This document shows, one piece after another, positions 9,444 to 20,297 of a stretch of DNA of 64,000 nt. The position numbers and the translations under genes are program-made. The notes under the pieces were generated by a model, which was not told the DNA's origin, did not search any database, and saw nothing but the letters and a program-made list of their open reading frames with translations. How positions within the stretch are numbered: the stretch's first letter is position 1; each line of letters starts with the position of its first letter. The DNA comes from Streptomyces sp. WMMB303 (GTDB lineage Bacteria; Actinomycetota; Actinomycetes; Streptomycetales; Streptomycetaceae), in NCBI RefSeq assembly GCF_029351045.1, contig NZ_JARKIN010000001.1:1946001-2010000 (forward strand). The letters are read 5' to 3'.

Positions 9444-9574
9444 CCCGCACCCCCACTCGCGCTCGAGCCCCGATCCACCGCAGCGGGGCGGCTCCGGGAC
9501 GGCCGTACGGACCCCTTCGGCCCGCACCGTCACAGAAGCCGCCCCGCTGGGAGCGTTCCTCAATCAGCAGCCGG

Positions 9575-10735
9575 TCACACGCGCGCGGTGACCTCGGATT
9601 GCTCGGGATCCTCCCCGTCGTCCCCGCCGTCCCCGTCTCCCCCGGCCACCTCGAGCGCGCGGTTGCGGCGCAGCGAGGACCAGAAGGAGAGCGCGATCAG
9701 CACGACACCGACCAGACCGGTGATCACTTCGTTGATCTGATACTTGACGGTGACGAGCAGGATCACCGAGAGGGCGCCGATGGCGTAGTGCGCACCGTGC
9801 TCCAGGTAGATGTAGTCGTCCAGGGTGCCCTGGCGCACCAGGTAGACCGTGAGGGAACGGACGTACATCGCGCCGATGCCCAGGCCGAGCGCCATCCAGA
9901 AGATCTGGTTGGTGACCGCGAAGGCGCCGATGACGCCGTCGAAGGAGAACGACGCGTCCAGGACCTCGAGGTAGAGGAACATGAAGAAGGCCGCCTTGCC
10001 GGCCAGTCCGACGGCCGAGGGCTGCTTCCCCGCCTTCTTGGCCTGCTCTTCTTCCTCCTGCTCGCGCTCCTCCTCCTCTTCGAGTTTGTCCTCGAAGTGG
10101 CCGGAGAGTCCGTTGACGATCAGATAGGTGATGAGACCGGCGACACCCGAGAGCAGCACCGTGCCCGACTTGTCGGCGTGCCCGACGTGCTGGTGCGCGG
10201 TGGTGGCCAACGTGGTCGCCGTGACCAGCAGGGCGATCAGGGCGATGCAGACGGAGAGTCCGTCGATCTTGGAGAGCCGGGCGAGCGGGCGCTCCAGCCA
10301 GCCGACCCAGGTCTCCTCCCGCTCCTCGAGGATGAAGTCGAGGAAGATCATCAGCAGGAACATCCCGCCGAACGCGGCGATGGCCGGATGCGCGTCCGTG
10401 ACCAACTGCTCGTAGCGGTCGGGGTTGTCCAGAGCGACCCGTACCGCCTCGATCGGGTCGACCTGCGCGCTGATGGCGACAATGATGACCGGGAAGACCA
10501 GCCGCATGCCGAATACCGCGATCAGAATGCCGATGGTGAGGAAGATCTTCTGCCAGAAGGCGTTCATCTTCTTCAGCACGCCGGCGTTGACGACCGCGTT
10601 GTCGAACGACAGGGAGATCTCCAGGACGGAAAGGATCGCCACGAGGGCGAACGCCTCCCACCCCCAGAAGAACGCCGCTGCAGCCAGTCCGACGGCGGTG
10701 ACGCCGAAGGACCAGCCAAAGGTTTTCAGGAGCAC
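9575..10735 (-). CDS. DUF475 (TerC-like) integral membrane protein
   Basis: This polytopic membrane protein of about 386 residues has eight or more hydrophobic segments. Two conserved membrane motifs, ISLSFDNAVVNAG (about residues 40-52) and LDASFSFDGVIGAF (about 259-272), each carry an Asp, as in the TerC superfamily of metal-exporter-like proteins. A loop at about 215-231 is extremely acidic (EEEEEREQEEEEQ). I chose the GTG at 10735, giving MLLKTFGWSF, because relatives begin there and GGGAAG lies just upstream. An ATG at 10765 has no ribosome site, though leaderless translation cannot be excluded. Its position between TerA-like and TerD genes fits a membrane partner for Ter proteins. Confidence 0.85.
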   Translation of the reverse strand: MLLKTFGWSFGVTAVGLAAAAFFWGWEAFALVAILSVLEISLSFDNAVVNAGVLKKMNAFWQKIFLTIGILIAVFGMRLVFPVIIVAISAQVDPIEAVRVALDNPDRYEQLVTDAHPAIAAFGGMFLLMIFLDFILEEREETWVGWLERPLARLSKIDGLSVCIALIALLVTATTLATTAHQHVGHADKSGTVLLSGVAGLITYLIVNGLSGHFEDKLEEEEEREQEEEEQAKKAGKQPSAVGLAGKAAFFMFLYLEVLDASFSFDGVIGAFAVTNQIFWMALGLGIGAMYVRSLTVYLVRQGTLDDYIYLEHGAHYAIGALSVILLVTVKYQINEVITGLVGVVLIALSFWSSLRRNRALEVAGGDGDGGDDGEDPEQSEVTARV

Positions 10736-10803
10736 TGGCTTCCCAATCCGCTGTCCGGTCTGCATAGGTTCACAACAGGGCGAGCGCCCTTTGACGGCTG
10801 CGA

Positions 10804-10831
10804 CTCCGAAGTCGTCTAACTCCGAAGTCGG
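10804..10831. repeat. Short direct repeat at the end of terD
   Basis: CTCCGAAGTCG occurs at 10804-10814 and again at 10821-10831, just past the terD stop, and a third related copy (GCCGAAGTC) lies inside the terD end. This looks like a small tandem duplication of the gene's 3' end. No function is evident. Confidence 0.4.
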
Positions 10832-11410
10832 CTAGGCGACATTGACGCCGAAGTCTAGAGCGATGCCCCGCAGGCCCGACGCATACCCCTGACCGACGGC
10901 ACGGAACTTCCACTCCCCGCTGTAACGGTAAAGCTCTCCGAAGATCATCGCCGTCTCGGAAGAGGCATCCTCGGTGAGGTCGTAGCGGGCCAGCTCGACC
11001 CCGTCCTCCTGGTTGACGACGCGGATGTACGCCTCGGCGACCTGGCCGAAGGTCTGGTGCCGGCTCTCGGCCTCGTAGATCGAGACCGCGAAGACGATCT
11101 TGTCCACCTGCGGCGGCACCAGCGGAAGGTCCACCAGGACCGTCTCGTCGTCGTCACTGCCGGTGCCGCCCACCAGCTCGTCGCCGGTGTGCTCGACGGA
11201 ACCGTCCGGACTCTTGAGGTTGTTGTAGAAGATGAAGTACTCGTCGCCGAGAACCCGGCCGCCGGAACACAGCAGTGCGCTGGCGTCGAGGTCGAAGTCG
11301 GCGCCCGTGGTGGATCGGGCCTTCCAGCCCAGACCGACCCGAGCCTGGGTCAGGTTCGGTGCGGCCTTCGAGAGGGAGACGTTTCCCCCTTTGGCGAGCG
11401 TGACGCTCAT
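10832..11410 (-). CDS. terD: TerD family calcium-binding stress protein
   Basis: This 192-residue protein is a canonical TerD single-domain protein. It has the N-terminal LAKGGNVSLSK, the metal-binding [29 protein letters not shown], and the C-terminal GELYRYSGEWKFRAVGQGY. TerD proteins bind calcium and are linked to tellurite resistance and calcium-dependent development in Streptomyces (SCO2368 in S. coelicolor is a studied relative). The ATG at 11410 follows GGAGAGGACC. A paralog lies 192 bp away on the same strand, closely similar along its whole length, indicating tandem duplication. A cytoplasmic location is likely because no signal peptide is present. Confidence 0.93.
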   Translation of the reverse strand: MSVTLAKGGNVSLSKAAPNLTQARVGLGWKARSTTGADFDLDASALLCSGGRVLGDEYFIFYNNLKSPDGSVEHTGDELVGGTGSDDDETVLVDLPLVPPQVDKIVFAVSIYEAESRHQTFGQVAEAYIRVVNQEDGVELARYDLTEDASSETAMIFGELYRYSGEWKFRAVGQGYASGLRGIALDFGVNVA

Positions 11411-11602
11411 GTTTCTGGTCCTCTCCCCGGCTGGTGGCTCGGCCGTGCGGCCCGCGCCACAGTGCGTCCAGTCTCTCCGTACCACCGGGCGCCGCACACC
11501 TCCGGGGCACGGAAGTCTGCGGCGCCCGTGGCTGCCGGTCTCCGGCAGGCGCGCCCTGTCGGCCCGTCGGCCGGGCCGGTGGGCGCATGCCCTGCGGGTC
11601 CC

Positions 11603-12178
11603 TCAGACGTTCACGCCGAAGTCCTGCGCGATGCCGCGCAGGCCCGAGGCGTAGCCCTGGCCGATGGCACGGAACTTCCACTCCGCACCGTGCCGGTAGA
11701 GCTCACCGAAGACCATCGCCGTCTCGGTCGACGCATCCTCGCTGAGGTCATAGCGCGCCAGCTCGGCGTTGTCGGCCTGGTTGACGACGCGGATGTAGGC
11801 GTTCCGCACCTGGCCGAAGCTCTGCTGGCGGCTCTCCGCCTCGTAGATCGAGACGGGGAAAACGATCTTCTCGACATCGGCCGGTACCCCAGCGAGGTTC
11901 ACCTTGATGACCTCGTCGTCGCCTTCGCCCTCGCCGGTGAGGTTGTCACCGGTGTGCTCGACGGAGCCGTCGGGGCTCTTGAGGTTGTTGAAGAACACGA
12001 AGTTCTGGTCGTTGGCGACCTTGCCCTCCGCGTTCGTCAGCAGGGCACTCGCGTCGAGGTCGAAGTCGCTGCCGGTGGTCGTACGGGCGTCCCAGCCGAG
12101 ACCGACGATGACCGCGGTCAGATTGGGCGCTTCCTTGGTCAGCGAGACGTTGCCGCCCTTGCTGAGGCTGACTCCCAC
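11603..12178 (-). CDS. terD: TerD family calcium-binding stress protein (paralog)
   Basis: This 191-residue TerD protein has [16 protein letters not shown] at the N-terminus, the acidic [10 protein letters not shown] motif, [17 protein letters not shown], and [19 protein letters not shown] at the end. It differs from its neighbour mainly in the middle loop ([10 protein letters not shown] instead of GGTGSDDDETV). The GTG at 12178 follows a clear AGGAGG. It is the most upstream gene of the minus-strand Ter series and has a candidate stress promoter about 65-90 bp upstream. Binding of calcium is known for the family; a role in tellurite or oxidative stress here is inferred. Confidence 0.93.
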   Translation of the reverse strand: MGVSLSKGGNVSLTKEAPNLTAVIVGLGWDARTTTGSDFDLDASALLTNAEGKVANDQNFVFFNNLKSPDGSVEHTGDNLTGEGEGDDEVIKVNLAGVPADVEKIVFPVSIYEAESRQQSFGQVRNAYIRVVNQADNAELARYDLSEDASTETAMVFGELYRHGAEWKFRAIGQGYASGLRGIAQDFGVNV

Positions 12179-12242
12179 GAGTCCTCCTGGTCAGTTGTTT
12201 CGTGAGGACACCACGTGCCCCCGTTTCGGATGCCGTCGGATC

Positions 12243-12269
12243 AACGATTCGATCCTAGTGAGCGGTTCC
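12243..12269 (-). promoter_or_regulatory. Candidate ECF-type (SigR/SigE-like) promoter of terD
   Basis: On the minus strand GGAAC (complement of 12265-12269) is separated by 19 nt from GTT (complement of 12243-12245). Known thiol-stress SigR promoters have GGAAT or GGAAC followed after about 18-19 nt by GTT. A TAGGAT box also lies in the spacer, so a housekeeping promoter is an alternative. The spacing to the GTG start, about 65 bp, is reasonable. Confidence 0.35.
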
Positions 12270-12365
12270 CCCGGACACAGCCCTCTTACCGAGCGGAATC
12301 GGAGGTGTTCCGAGCGTTGCCGGAGCGCTCGGAGGCGCGCCCCGGCGCGACGGTCCGGCCGGCCG

Positions 12366-12824
12366 TCAGAGCTTCTCGAGTTCCCGCTCGTACTCCTTGA
12401 GGTCCCGCGCGTCGGGCAGCCCGTTGACGACGGTCCAGCGCACGGTGCCTTCCTTGTCGATGATGAAGGTGCCGCGCACCGCGCAGCCCTTCTCCTCGTC
12501 GAACACTCCGTAGGCGCGCGACGCCGCACCGTGCGGCCAGAAGTCGGACAGGAGCGGATACTCCAGCCCCTCCTGCTCGGCGAAGACGCGCAGCGCGAAC
12601 GGCGAGTCGTTGGAGACCGCCAGCAACTGCACGTCGTCGTTGACGAAGCGGGGAAGCTCGTCCCGCAGGGCGCACAGCTCCCCCGTGCACACGCCGGTGA
12701 AGGCGAACGGGTAGAAGAGCAGGACGACGTTCTTCTCGCCTCGGTAGTCCGAGAGCCGCACGGTCTGGCCGTGCTGGTCCTTGAGCTCGATGTCGGGTGC
12801 CTCGGCACCGGCCTCGATCGCCAT
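12366..12824 (-). CDS. ahpE: AhpE-like 1-Cys-type peroxiredoxin
   Basis: This 152-residue thioredoxin-fold protein has the peroxidatic motif PFAFTGVC (Cys at residue 46), the PxxxTxxC signature of peroxiredoxins. A second Cys follows at 51 and another near 107 (GCAVRGTF). The size and the motif match actinobacterial AhpE, which reduces peroxides and peroxynitrite using mycothiol/mycoredoxin-type donors. The ATG at 12824 follows AGGGAAC. It lies upstream of the Ter genes on the same strand, and a long hairpin at 12871-12910 separates it from DUF3052, so it probably has its own promoter. Association with Ter genes suggests an oxidative-stress role. Confidence 0.9.
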   Translation of the reverse strand: MAIEAGAEAPDIELKDQHGQTVRLSDYRGEKNVVLLFYPFAFTGVCTGELCALRDELPRFVNDDVQLLAVSNDSPFALRVFAEQEGLEYPLLSDFWPHGAASRAYGVFDEEKGCAVRGTFIIDKEGTVRWTVVNGLPDARDLKEYERELEKL

Positions 12825-12870
12825 GGCGGGTTCCCTTCGGTGGGCGGACACGGTCGCCCCCACCCTATGC

Positions 12871-12910
12871 ACCGAGCCCCTGCCGGCCGGGGGCCGGTCA
12901 GGGGCTCGGT
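12871..12910 (-). terminator. Long GC hairpin between DUF3052 and ahpE
   Basis: ACCGAGCCCCTG (12871-12882) pairs with CAGGGGCTCGGT (12899-12910), and the inside CCGGCC/GGCCGG pairs again with one bulged base. It lies downstream of the DUF3052 gene and upstream of ahpE, so it probably ends the DUF3052 transcript. Confidence 0.6.
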
Positions 12911-13040
12911 TCGTTCGCGTCGGAGCGCGTCGGACACGCACCGGAAGCGGTCATGAGGCGGTAAGCGGCGGCGGCGCGGAAGGAGAGCCCGCGGGCGCGG
13001 TCTTCGCGCAGTACCGTCCGTGGTGTACCGATGCGGGGCG

Positions 13041-13060
13041 CAAGCGCTGGTCAGCGCTTG
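13041..13060 (-). terminator. Hairpin overlapping the DUF3052 stop codon
   Basis: CAAGCGCT and AGCGCTTG form a perfect 8-bp stem with a GGTC loop. The stem includes the last codons and the stop of the DUF3052 gene. It may stabilise the 3' end rather than terminate. Confidence 0.4.
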
Positions 13061-13488
13061 TTCGGGGAACCCTTCGGAGTGACCAGACGGCTGCCCGTCC
13101 AGTCCTTGGCCGCGTTGAAGCTCTTGGTCTGGGCGAGCCCGGCGGTCTGGGACGCCTCACCGATGTCGCTGGGCTCCACATAGCCCTCACGGCCCGTCTT
13201 GGGGGTCAGCAGCCAGACGGGGGCACCTTCGTCGATCATCGTGGTGGCGTCCACCAGCGCGTCCGTCAGGTCGCCGTCCTCGTCGCGGAACCACAGCACC
13301 ACGGCGTCGGCCACATCGCCGTAATCCTCGTCGACCAGTTCCGCGCCGGTGATCTCCTCAATGGACTCGCGGAGCTCCTGGTCGACGTCGTCGTCGTAGC
13401 CGATCTCCTGGACCACCTGTCCGGGCTGGAAACCCAGCCTTGCGGCGGGGTTGGTCCGCTCCTCCGCGTGGTCCGCGGTCGCGCTCAC
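13051..13488 (-). CDS. DUF3052 family protein
   Basis: This 145-residue acidic protein matches the actinobacterial DUF3052 family: LGFQPGQVVQEIGYDDDVD near the start, then VDEDYGDVADAVVLWFRDEDGDL and PVWLLTPKTGREGYVEPSDIGE-type sequence, ending in a basic tail. It has no signal peptide or membrane segment. The GTG at 13488 is decided by GGAGG 5-6 nt upstream; the reading frame runs longer without a ribosome site. It is divergent from aceE across a 503-bp gap, as in other streptomycetes. Its function is unknown; some DUF3052 members are regulated with stress and cell-envelope genes, but nothing here shows that. Confidence 0.85.
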   Translation of the reverse strand: MSATADHAEERTNPAARLGFQPGQVVQEIGYDDDVDQELRESIEEITGAELVDEDYGDVADAVVLWFRDEDGDLTDALVDATTMIDEGAPVWLLTPKTGREGYVEPSDIGEASQTAGLAQTKSFNAAKDWTGSRLVTPKGSPNKR

Positions 13489-13991
13489 GGATTGCCTCCA
13501 GTCATGTCTTACGAATATGGGGTTGCGACCCCGCGCGTACGCGAGGCATGGGCCGTAGTCCACACGGGCGGGCCGGATCACGCAAGTACCCGGCCTTCCA
13601 TCCCGCCCAAACGTTGACGTCTCATACCACAATGCCTGATGGAGAGTGATTCAGGCCACATTGCAGCCACCAGGATCTGCCAGGTTTGCCCCGGCTGACC
13701 CGGGGGAGCCGTAAGGGTGCCCGGAGGGCCGAACGCACGTTTGGGGTGTCGGTGCGGAGCGCGGACCTCATCCCGGGACGGGCGTAAGGTGGCAGGTCGA
13801 CCGTGTCGTTGCGCCTGCGTACACCCCTTTCCGGCCCGCCTCGAAAGGCGCTGGGTTACTTATCGGTAGAGATGACGTCACAGCAGCGGCGGTCCACGAT
13901 GGAGGCGGCGCGCCGCTCCACTGAGCACGATCCAGGGCGTCCGCCGCCGCCGGCCCCGAGCACCATCCGACCGATACAGCGAAGGAACAGC
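13489..13991. promoter_or_regulatory. 503-bp divergent regulatory gap between DUF3052 and aceE
   Basis: No gene is supported here. GGGGT-TGCG-ACCCC at 13519-13532 is a small palindrome close to the DUF3052 start. TTGACG near 13614 could be a -35 box. An imperfect inverted repeat, ACAATGCCTGAT and ATTCAGGCCACATTG, lies around 13629-13664 and could be an operator. The aceE GTG is preceded by GAAGGAAC at 13981-13988. Confidence 0.4.
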
Positions 13992-16739
<2,748 letters not shown>

Positions 16740-16755
16740 TTCGAGCACCTTCGGC

Positions 16756-16775
16756 CGGGAGCCCGCAGGCTCCCG
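16756..16775. terminator. Hairpin downstream of aceE (first)
   Basis: CGGGAGCC and GGCTCCCG form an 8-bp stem with a CGCA loop 17 bp after the aceE stop. It may act together with the larger hairpin that follows. Confidence 0.5.
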
Positions 16776-16783
16776 ACCCGGCT

Positions 16784-16829
16784 CCGGTGGCGGGGTGCGG
16801 TCCAGAAGCGGACCGCACCCCGCCACCGG
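16784..16829. terminator. Bidirectional terminator, perfect 20-bp stem
   Basis: The arms 16784-16803 and 16810-16829 are perfectly complementary over 20 bp with a 6-nt AGAAGC loop. It lies between convergent aceE and the I36 inhibitor gene and fits the T-less hairpin terminators of actinobacteria. Confidence 0.8.
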
Positions 16830-16872
16830 GTCGCGGGATGCGTGCACCCGCCGCGCGTGCCCGGTGCGCACC

Positions 16873-17331
16873 TCAGTGCTCCCATACCTTGAAGGCCCGC
16901 ACCCGGTAGGGCAGTTCGGGCGTCCACGAGCCCGAGGGGTGGGTGTGGAACTCGGCCGTCTCCGCGCACTCCTCGCTCTGGTAGAGGGTGACCGGTCGGC
17001 CGGTGCGATTGGCCGCCGAGGTGGCCGAGGCGCCACCCGCCAGCGGGATACAGCTCTCGATGTCGATACCGCGCAGTTCATGGACGCGTGATTCGCCCCG
17101 GAACTCCGTACGCTCCCACAGACAGAGCTCCCCCGGTCCGCACTCCCCCAGCCTGGGCGCGGCCTTCCGCTCGACGGCCTGGTGGTGGGGCACGGCAGAG
17201 CCCCGCGCCACCGCCTGCTGCTGGGGCTGCGCCCCCACGGGCTGTGCGGCGGCTGTCAGCGCCACCGCCAGCGCGGTCACGGCCAGGATTCCGGCCGCCC
17301 TCCTCGGACCTCGTCCGAACATGCCTTGCAC
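16873..17331 (-). CDS. Secreted peptidase-inhibitor family I36-type protein
   Basis: This 152-residue protein starts with an Arg-rich n-region and a hydrophobic segment (ILAVTALAVALTAAAQPVGA) typical of a Sec signal peptide. The mature part has four Cys (CGPGELC, SC, EC) and the CLWERTEFRG beta/gamma-crystallin-like signature of I36 proteins such as the Streptomyces metalloproteinase inhibitor. Family members inhibit proteases outside the cell or serve as small structural proteins; the target here is unknown. The GTG at 17331 follows GGGGGAG with 9-nt spacing; ATG at 17322 is an alternative. Two DnaA-type boxes lie about 120-147 bp upstream. Confidence 0.8.
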   Translation of the reverse strand: MQGMFGRGPRRAAGILAVTALAVALTAAAQPVGAQPQQQAVARGSAVPHHQAVERKAAPRLGECGPGELCLWERTEFRGESRVHELRGIDIESCIPLAGGASATSAANRTGRPVTLYQSEECAETAEFHTHPSGSWTPELPYRVRAFKVWEH

Positions 17332-17784
17332 GGCTGATCACTCCCCCGCTGAAGGCCGGGCACGTCGTCGCCCGGCGTGTGACCAGCATGTCCGCGCCGC
17401 GGAAGGGCAGCCAAGAGTAAACGGCCCGGTTCACCGGGACAGGTGGTGGAGTTGTCCACAACTCGCGAGTTATCCACCGTCACCGGCGAGACCGGGCCGG
17501 GAAGAGATCCGATACGCCACGCTGTGTCCGGCCAGTACGGGCAGCGAGCGGAGGCAGCAGTGGGGTGTGTCGAGCGCGGGTCCACCGGGCCCGGAGCGCG
17601 CCGGAGCCGAGAGTGCGCCGGAGCAGGGATGCGCCTGGCACGGGAAGCCACGGTTACCCGTCGGCGGGTCGGCAGCGTCGGCCGCATCGGCCGACGCTGC
17701 GTTCCGTACCCCGCATCCGGCGGCCGACCGCGGCAAGCCGTTCCCGAAGGGCCTCGCGTGCGGCCCTTCGAAAAGGAGACCGCC
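17332..17784. other. 453-bp intergenic region upstream of the I36 gene
   Basis: No gene is supported. The region lies between the start of the I36 gene and the end of the MFS gene, both on the minus strand. Its notable content is the pair of DnaA-type boxes listed separately; the rest is GC-rich spacer in which I see no strong hairpin. Confidence 0.6.
17452..17478 (+). promoter_or_regulatory. Two DnaA-box-like sites, 18 bp apart
   Basis: TTGTCCACA at 17452-17460 is the preferred Streptomyces DnaA box, and TTATCCACC at 17470-17478 differs from the E. coli consensus TTATCCACA only in the last base. Their starts are 18 bp apart in the same orientation. DnaA binding here is predicted, not shown. 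Confidence 0.55.
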
Positions 17785-19398
17785 TCAGACGTGCACGGAA
17801 GGCCCGGCGTCGTTCTTGCCGCGGCTGGTGAAGACGGCCACGCCGGCGGCCAGGACCGAGACGGTGCCCGCGCAGACGAACGCCAGGCCCATACCCGAGA
17901 CGAAGGCACCGTGCACGGCGTGCTCGATCGCCTCCGCCATCCGTTCCGGCGTCCCCTTCGGCACGGGCGCGATGCCCACTTCGGCCGCGTCCCTGAGGGC
18001 CGACTCCTTCTCTGCCGACAGCGGAGGCAGCTTGGCCTCCGCCCACTTGCGGGGGAGTTCGCTGCCGACCCGGGAGGCCATCACGGCACCGAGTACGGCC
18101 GTGCCGAGGCTCCCGCCCACCTGCATGGCGGCCTGCTGGAGCCCGCCCGCGACACCCGCGTGCTGCAGCGGCGCGTTGCCGACGATCACTTCGGTGGCGC
18201 CGACCATCACCGGTGCGAGCCCGAGGCCCAGCAGGGCGAACCACAGCGAGGTGACTCCCATGCCGCTGTCCGCCTCCAGGGTGGAGAGCCCGAACATGGC
18301 GACGGCCGCCAGAATCATGGCGCCGGCCAGCGGAACGCGCGGGCCGACCTTGGTGATGACCGTGCCCGCCAGCGGGGAGGCGACGATCATCATCGCGGTG
18401 AGCGGCAGCAGGCGCAGTCCGCTGTCCACCGGCGAGAGGCCGTTGACGTTCTGCAGATAGAAGGTGACGAAGAAGATGCCGCCCATGAAGCCGAAGGCCA
18501 TGAGCACCATCAGCACGGTTCCGGCGGTCAGCGGTATCGAGCGGAACATGCTCATCGGCAGCAGTGGTTCCGCGACCTTGGTCTCCCAGAAGCCGAAGAC
18601 GGCGAAGGCCAGCGCGGAGACGGCCAGGAATCCGAGGGTCCTGGGGTCGCCCCAGTGCCAGTCGGGCGCCTTGATGATGGCCCAGACGAGGCAGAACATG
18701 GCACCGGACAGCAGGAGGATGCCGAGCAGGTCGAAGGAGCGGGGCGCGTCCTTCGACCGCCGGTCCAGCAGCAGGACGAGTCCCATCACCAGTGCGAGCG
18801 CGCCGACCGGGATGTTGATGAAGAAGACCGACTCCCAGCCCTTGTGTTCGACCAGCAGCCCCCCGACGATCGGCCCGGCCGCCGTCGAGGCGCCGATGAC
18901 CGCGCCCCAGATGCCGATGGCCGCGTTCAGCCGCTCGGCGGGGAAGGAGGCACGCAGGAGGCCCAGTGCGGCCGGCATCAGCAGAGCACCGCACACGCCC
19001 TGGAGCACCCGGAAGGTGATGACGAGCGCCACGCTGCCGGACAGGCCGATCGCGGCGGAGGCGGCGGCGAAGCCGACCACGCCGCCGAGGAAGGTCTGCC
19101 GGTGTCCGAAGCGGTCGCCGAGCTTGCCCGCGGTGATCAGCGAGACGGCGAGCGCGAGCAGATAGCCGTTGGTGATCCACTGGACATCGGCCAGGGAGGC
19201 GTCGAGGTCGTGCTGGATGGCGGGGTTGGCGATGGCGACGATCGTCCCGTCGAGGGCGACCATCGCGACCCCGAAGGCGACGGTGACGAGGGTCAGCCAC
19301 GGGTGTCCGCGCAACCCGCTGCGGGGCTCCGGGCCGCCGCCGTCGGCGGATGCTGGGTCCGGCGCGTCGTCCGCGACGGTGCTGGTCTGGGTGGTCAT
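17785..19398 (-). CDS. MFS multidrug exporter, DHA2 (EmrB/QacA) family, 14 TM
   Basis: This 537-residue membrane protein has about 14 hydrophobic segments and the MFS motif GKLGDRFGHR between helices 2 and 3. LDGTIVAIANPAI in helix 1 and GPIVGGLLV in helix 5 (antiporter motif) mark the drug:proton antiporter DHA2 group. It exports drugs or secondary metabolites with proton motive force; the substrate is unknown. The ATG at 19398 has no Shine-Dalgarno sequence (CCTCC is in front on this strand), so translation may be leaderless or start slightly elsewhere. It is divergent from a TetR gene with a clear operator between them, the standard layout for a substrate-induced exporter. Confidence 0.9.
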   Translation of the reverse strand: MTTQTSTVADDAPDPASADGGGPEPRSGLRGHPWLTLVTVAFGVAMVALDGTIVAIANPAIQHDLDASLADVQWITNGYLLALAVSLITAGKLGDRFGHRQTFLGGVVGFAAASAAIGLSGSVALVITFRVLQGVCGALLMPAALGLLRASFPAERLNAAIGIWGAVIGASTAAGPIVGGLLVEHKGWESVFFINIPVGALALVMGLVLLLDRRSKDAPRSFDLLGILLLSGAMFCLVWAIIKAPDWHWGDPRTLGFLAVSALAFAVFGFWETKVAEPLLPMSMFRSIPLTAGTVLMVLMAFGFMGGIFFVTFYLQNVNGLSPVDSGLRLLPLTAMMIVASPLAGTVITKVGPRVPLAGAMILAAVAMFGLSTLEADSGMGVTSLWFALLGLGLAPVMVGATEVIVGNAPLQHAGVAGGLQQAAMQVGGSLGTAVLGAVMASRVGSELPRKWAEAKLPPLSAEKESALRDAAEVGIAPVPKGTPERMAEAIEHAVHGAFVSGMGLAFVCAGTVSVLAAGVAVFTSRGKNDAGPSVHV

Positions 19399-19421
19399 GG
19401 CCGGAGGATAATGACAGCCGC

Positions 19422-19467
19422 TGACAATTGACAAACTAAATTATTAGTCGGTAAATGTCAGTTGTCA
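19422..19467. promoter_or_regulatory. TetR operator and overlapping divergent promoters
   Basis: TGACAATTGACA (19422-19433) and TGTCAGTTGTCA (19456-19467) are inverted copies with one mismatch. For the TetR gene, TTGACA (19428-19433) is a -35 box with GTAAAT 17 nt on. For the exporter, CTGACA (minus strand, 19456-19461) has TAGTTT 17 nt on. The operator arms overlap both -35 boxes, so the regulator could repress both genes. Confidence 0.7.
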
Positions 19468-19508
19468 CTCACGCATCGTGAGCGCATCGCCGGAGAGAGG
19501 AAACGGCA

Positions 19509-20138
19509 TTGACGGGGCTGCGGGAACGGAAGAAACAGCGCACAAGAGACGCGCTGATCGTGGCCGCCCACGAACTCTTCGTCACGCAGGGCTACGAGGC
19601 CACCACGGTCGACCAGATCGCCGAGGCCGTCGACGTCTCCCAGCGCACCTTCTTCCGCTACTTCGCGAACAAGGAGGAGGTCGCACTCTTCCTGCAGAAC
19701 ATGGTGGAGCGCATCTACTACGAGGCCGTGTGCGCCCGTCCGGTGGCCGAGTCGCCGCTGGAATGCCTGCGCGGCACTCTCGACGACGTGTGGAACGACG
19801 TCGGAGTGGCTGTCGAGGAGATCACCCCGCTCCCTCTTCACCTGAAGATGTGCCAGGTCATCGAGGTGACCCCGCCCCTGCTGGCCGCACATCTGCGGTA
19901 CTCGCTGCTGATGGAGGAGAAGCTCGTCCAGGAAGTCGCCCGGCGCACCGGGGTGGACGCCGACCGGGACCCGCGGCCGCGGGTACTGGTCGCCGCCTTC
20001 ACCGGGGTGATGCGCACCGCCGCCCGGCAGTGGAGCATGCGCAACGACGCCTCCCTCGAGACGGCACGCGAGGTCACCCGCGACTACATCGCGCAACTGG
20101 GGCCCGCACTCGCCTCCGACTGGGGCCGACGGAGCTGA
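19509..20138 (+). CDS. TetR family repressor of the adjacent exporter
   Basis: This 209-residue protein has the TetR N-terminal HTH: TTVDQIAEAVDVSQRTFFRYF at about residues 31-51, with the YF/NKEE ending of helix 4. The C-terminal domain is the variable ligand-binding part. The TTG at 19509 follows a GGAGAGAGG stretch; no better start is seen. It is divergent from the MFS exporter gene with the operator in between, so it probably represses the exporter and itself until a drug-like ligand binds. It has the size normal for the family. Confidence 0.88.
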   Translation: MTGLRERKKQRTRDALIVAAHELFVTQGYEATTVDQIAEAVDVSQRTFFRYFANKEEVALFLQNMVERIYYEAVCARPVAESPLECLRGTLDDVWNDVGVAVEEITPLPLHLKMCQVIEVTPPLLAAHLRYSLLMEEKLVQEVARRTGVDADRDPRPRVLVAAFTGVMRTAARQWSMRNDASLETAREVTRDYIAQLGPALASDWGRRS

Positions 20139-20297
20139 GCCCGACACCCGGACCCCGTACGGCAGTTGCACACCGTGACCGCCGCCCGTTGCGGACGCGC
20201 GACCCCGACCCGACCGCACAGTACGAAACGTGAGATGACTCACCCGGGGTCTCCGAATGCGGGACCGCTCAGCGGCATCTCCTAAGGTGTCGCCCCA

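Noticed and set aside
17443..19431. Long + strand frame antisense to the MFS gene, with a GGAGGATAATG near its end
   Set aside because: The ribosome-site-like sequence would start a 6-codon frame only; the long frame is hydrophilic low complexity, a shadow of the exporter.
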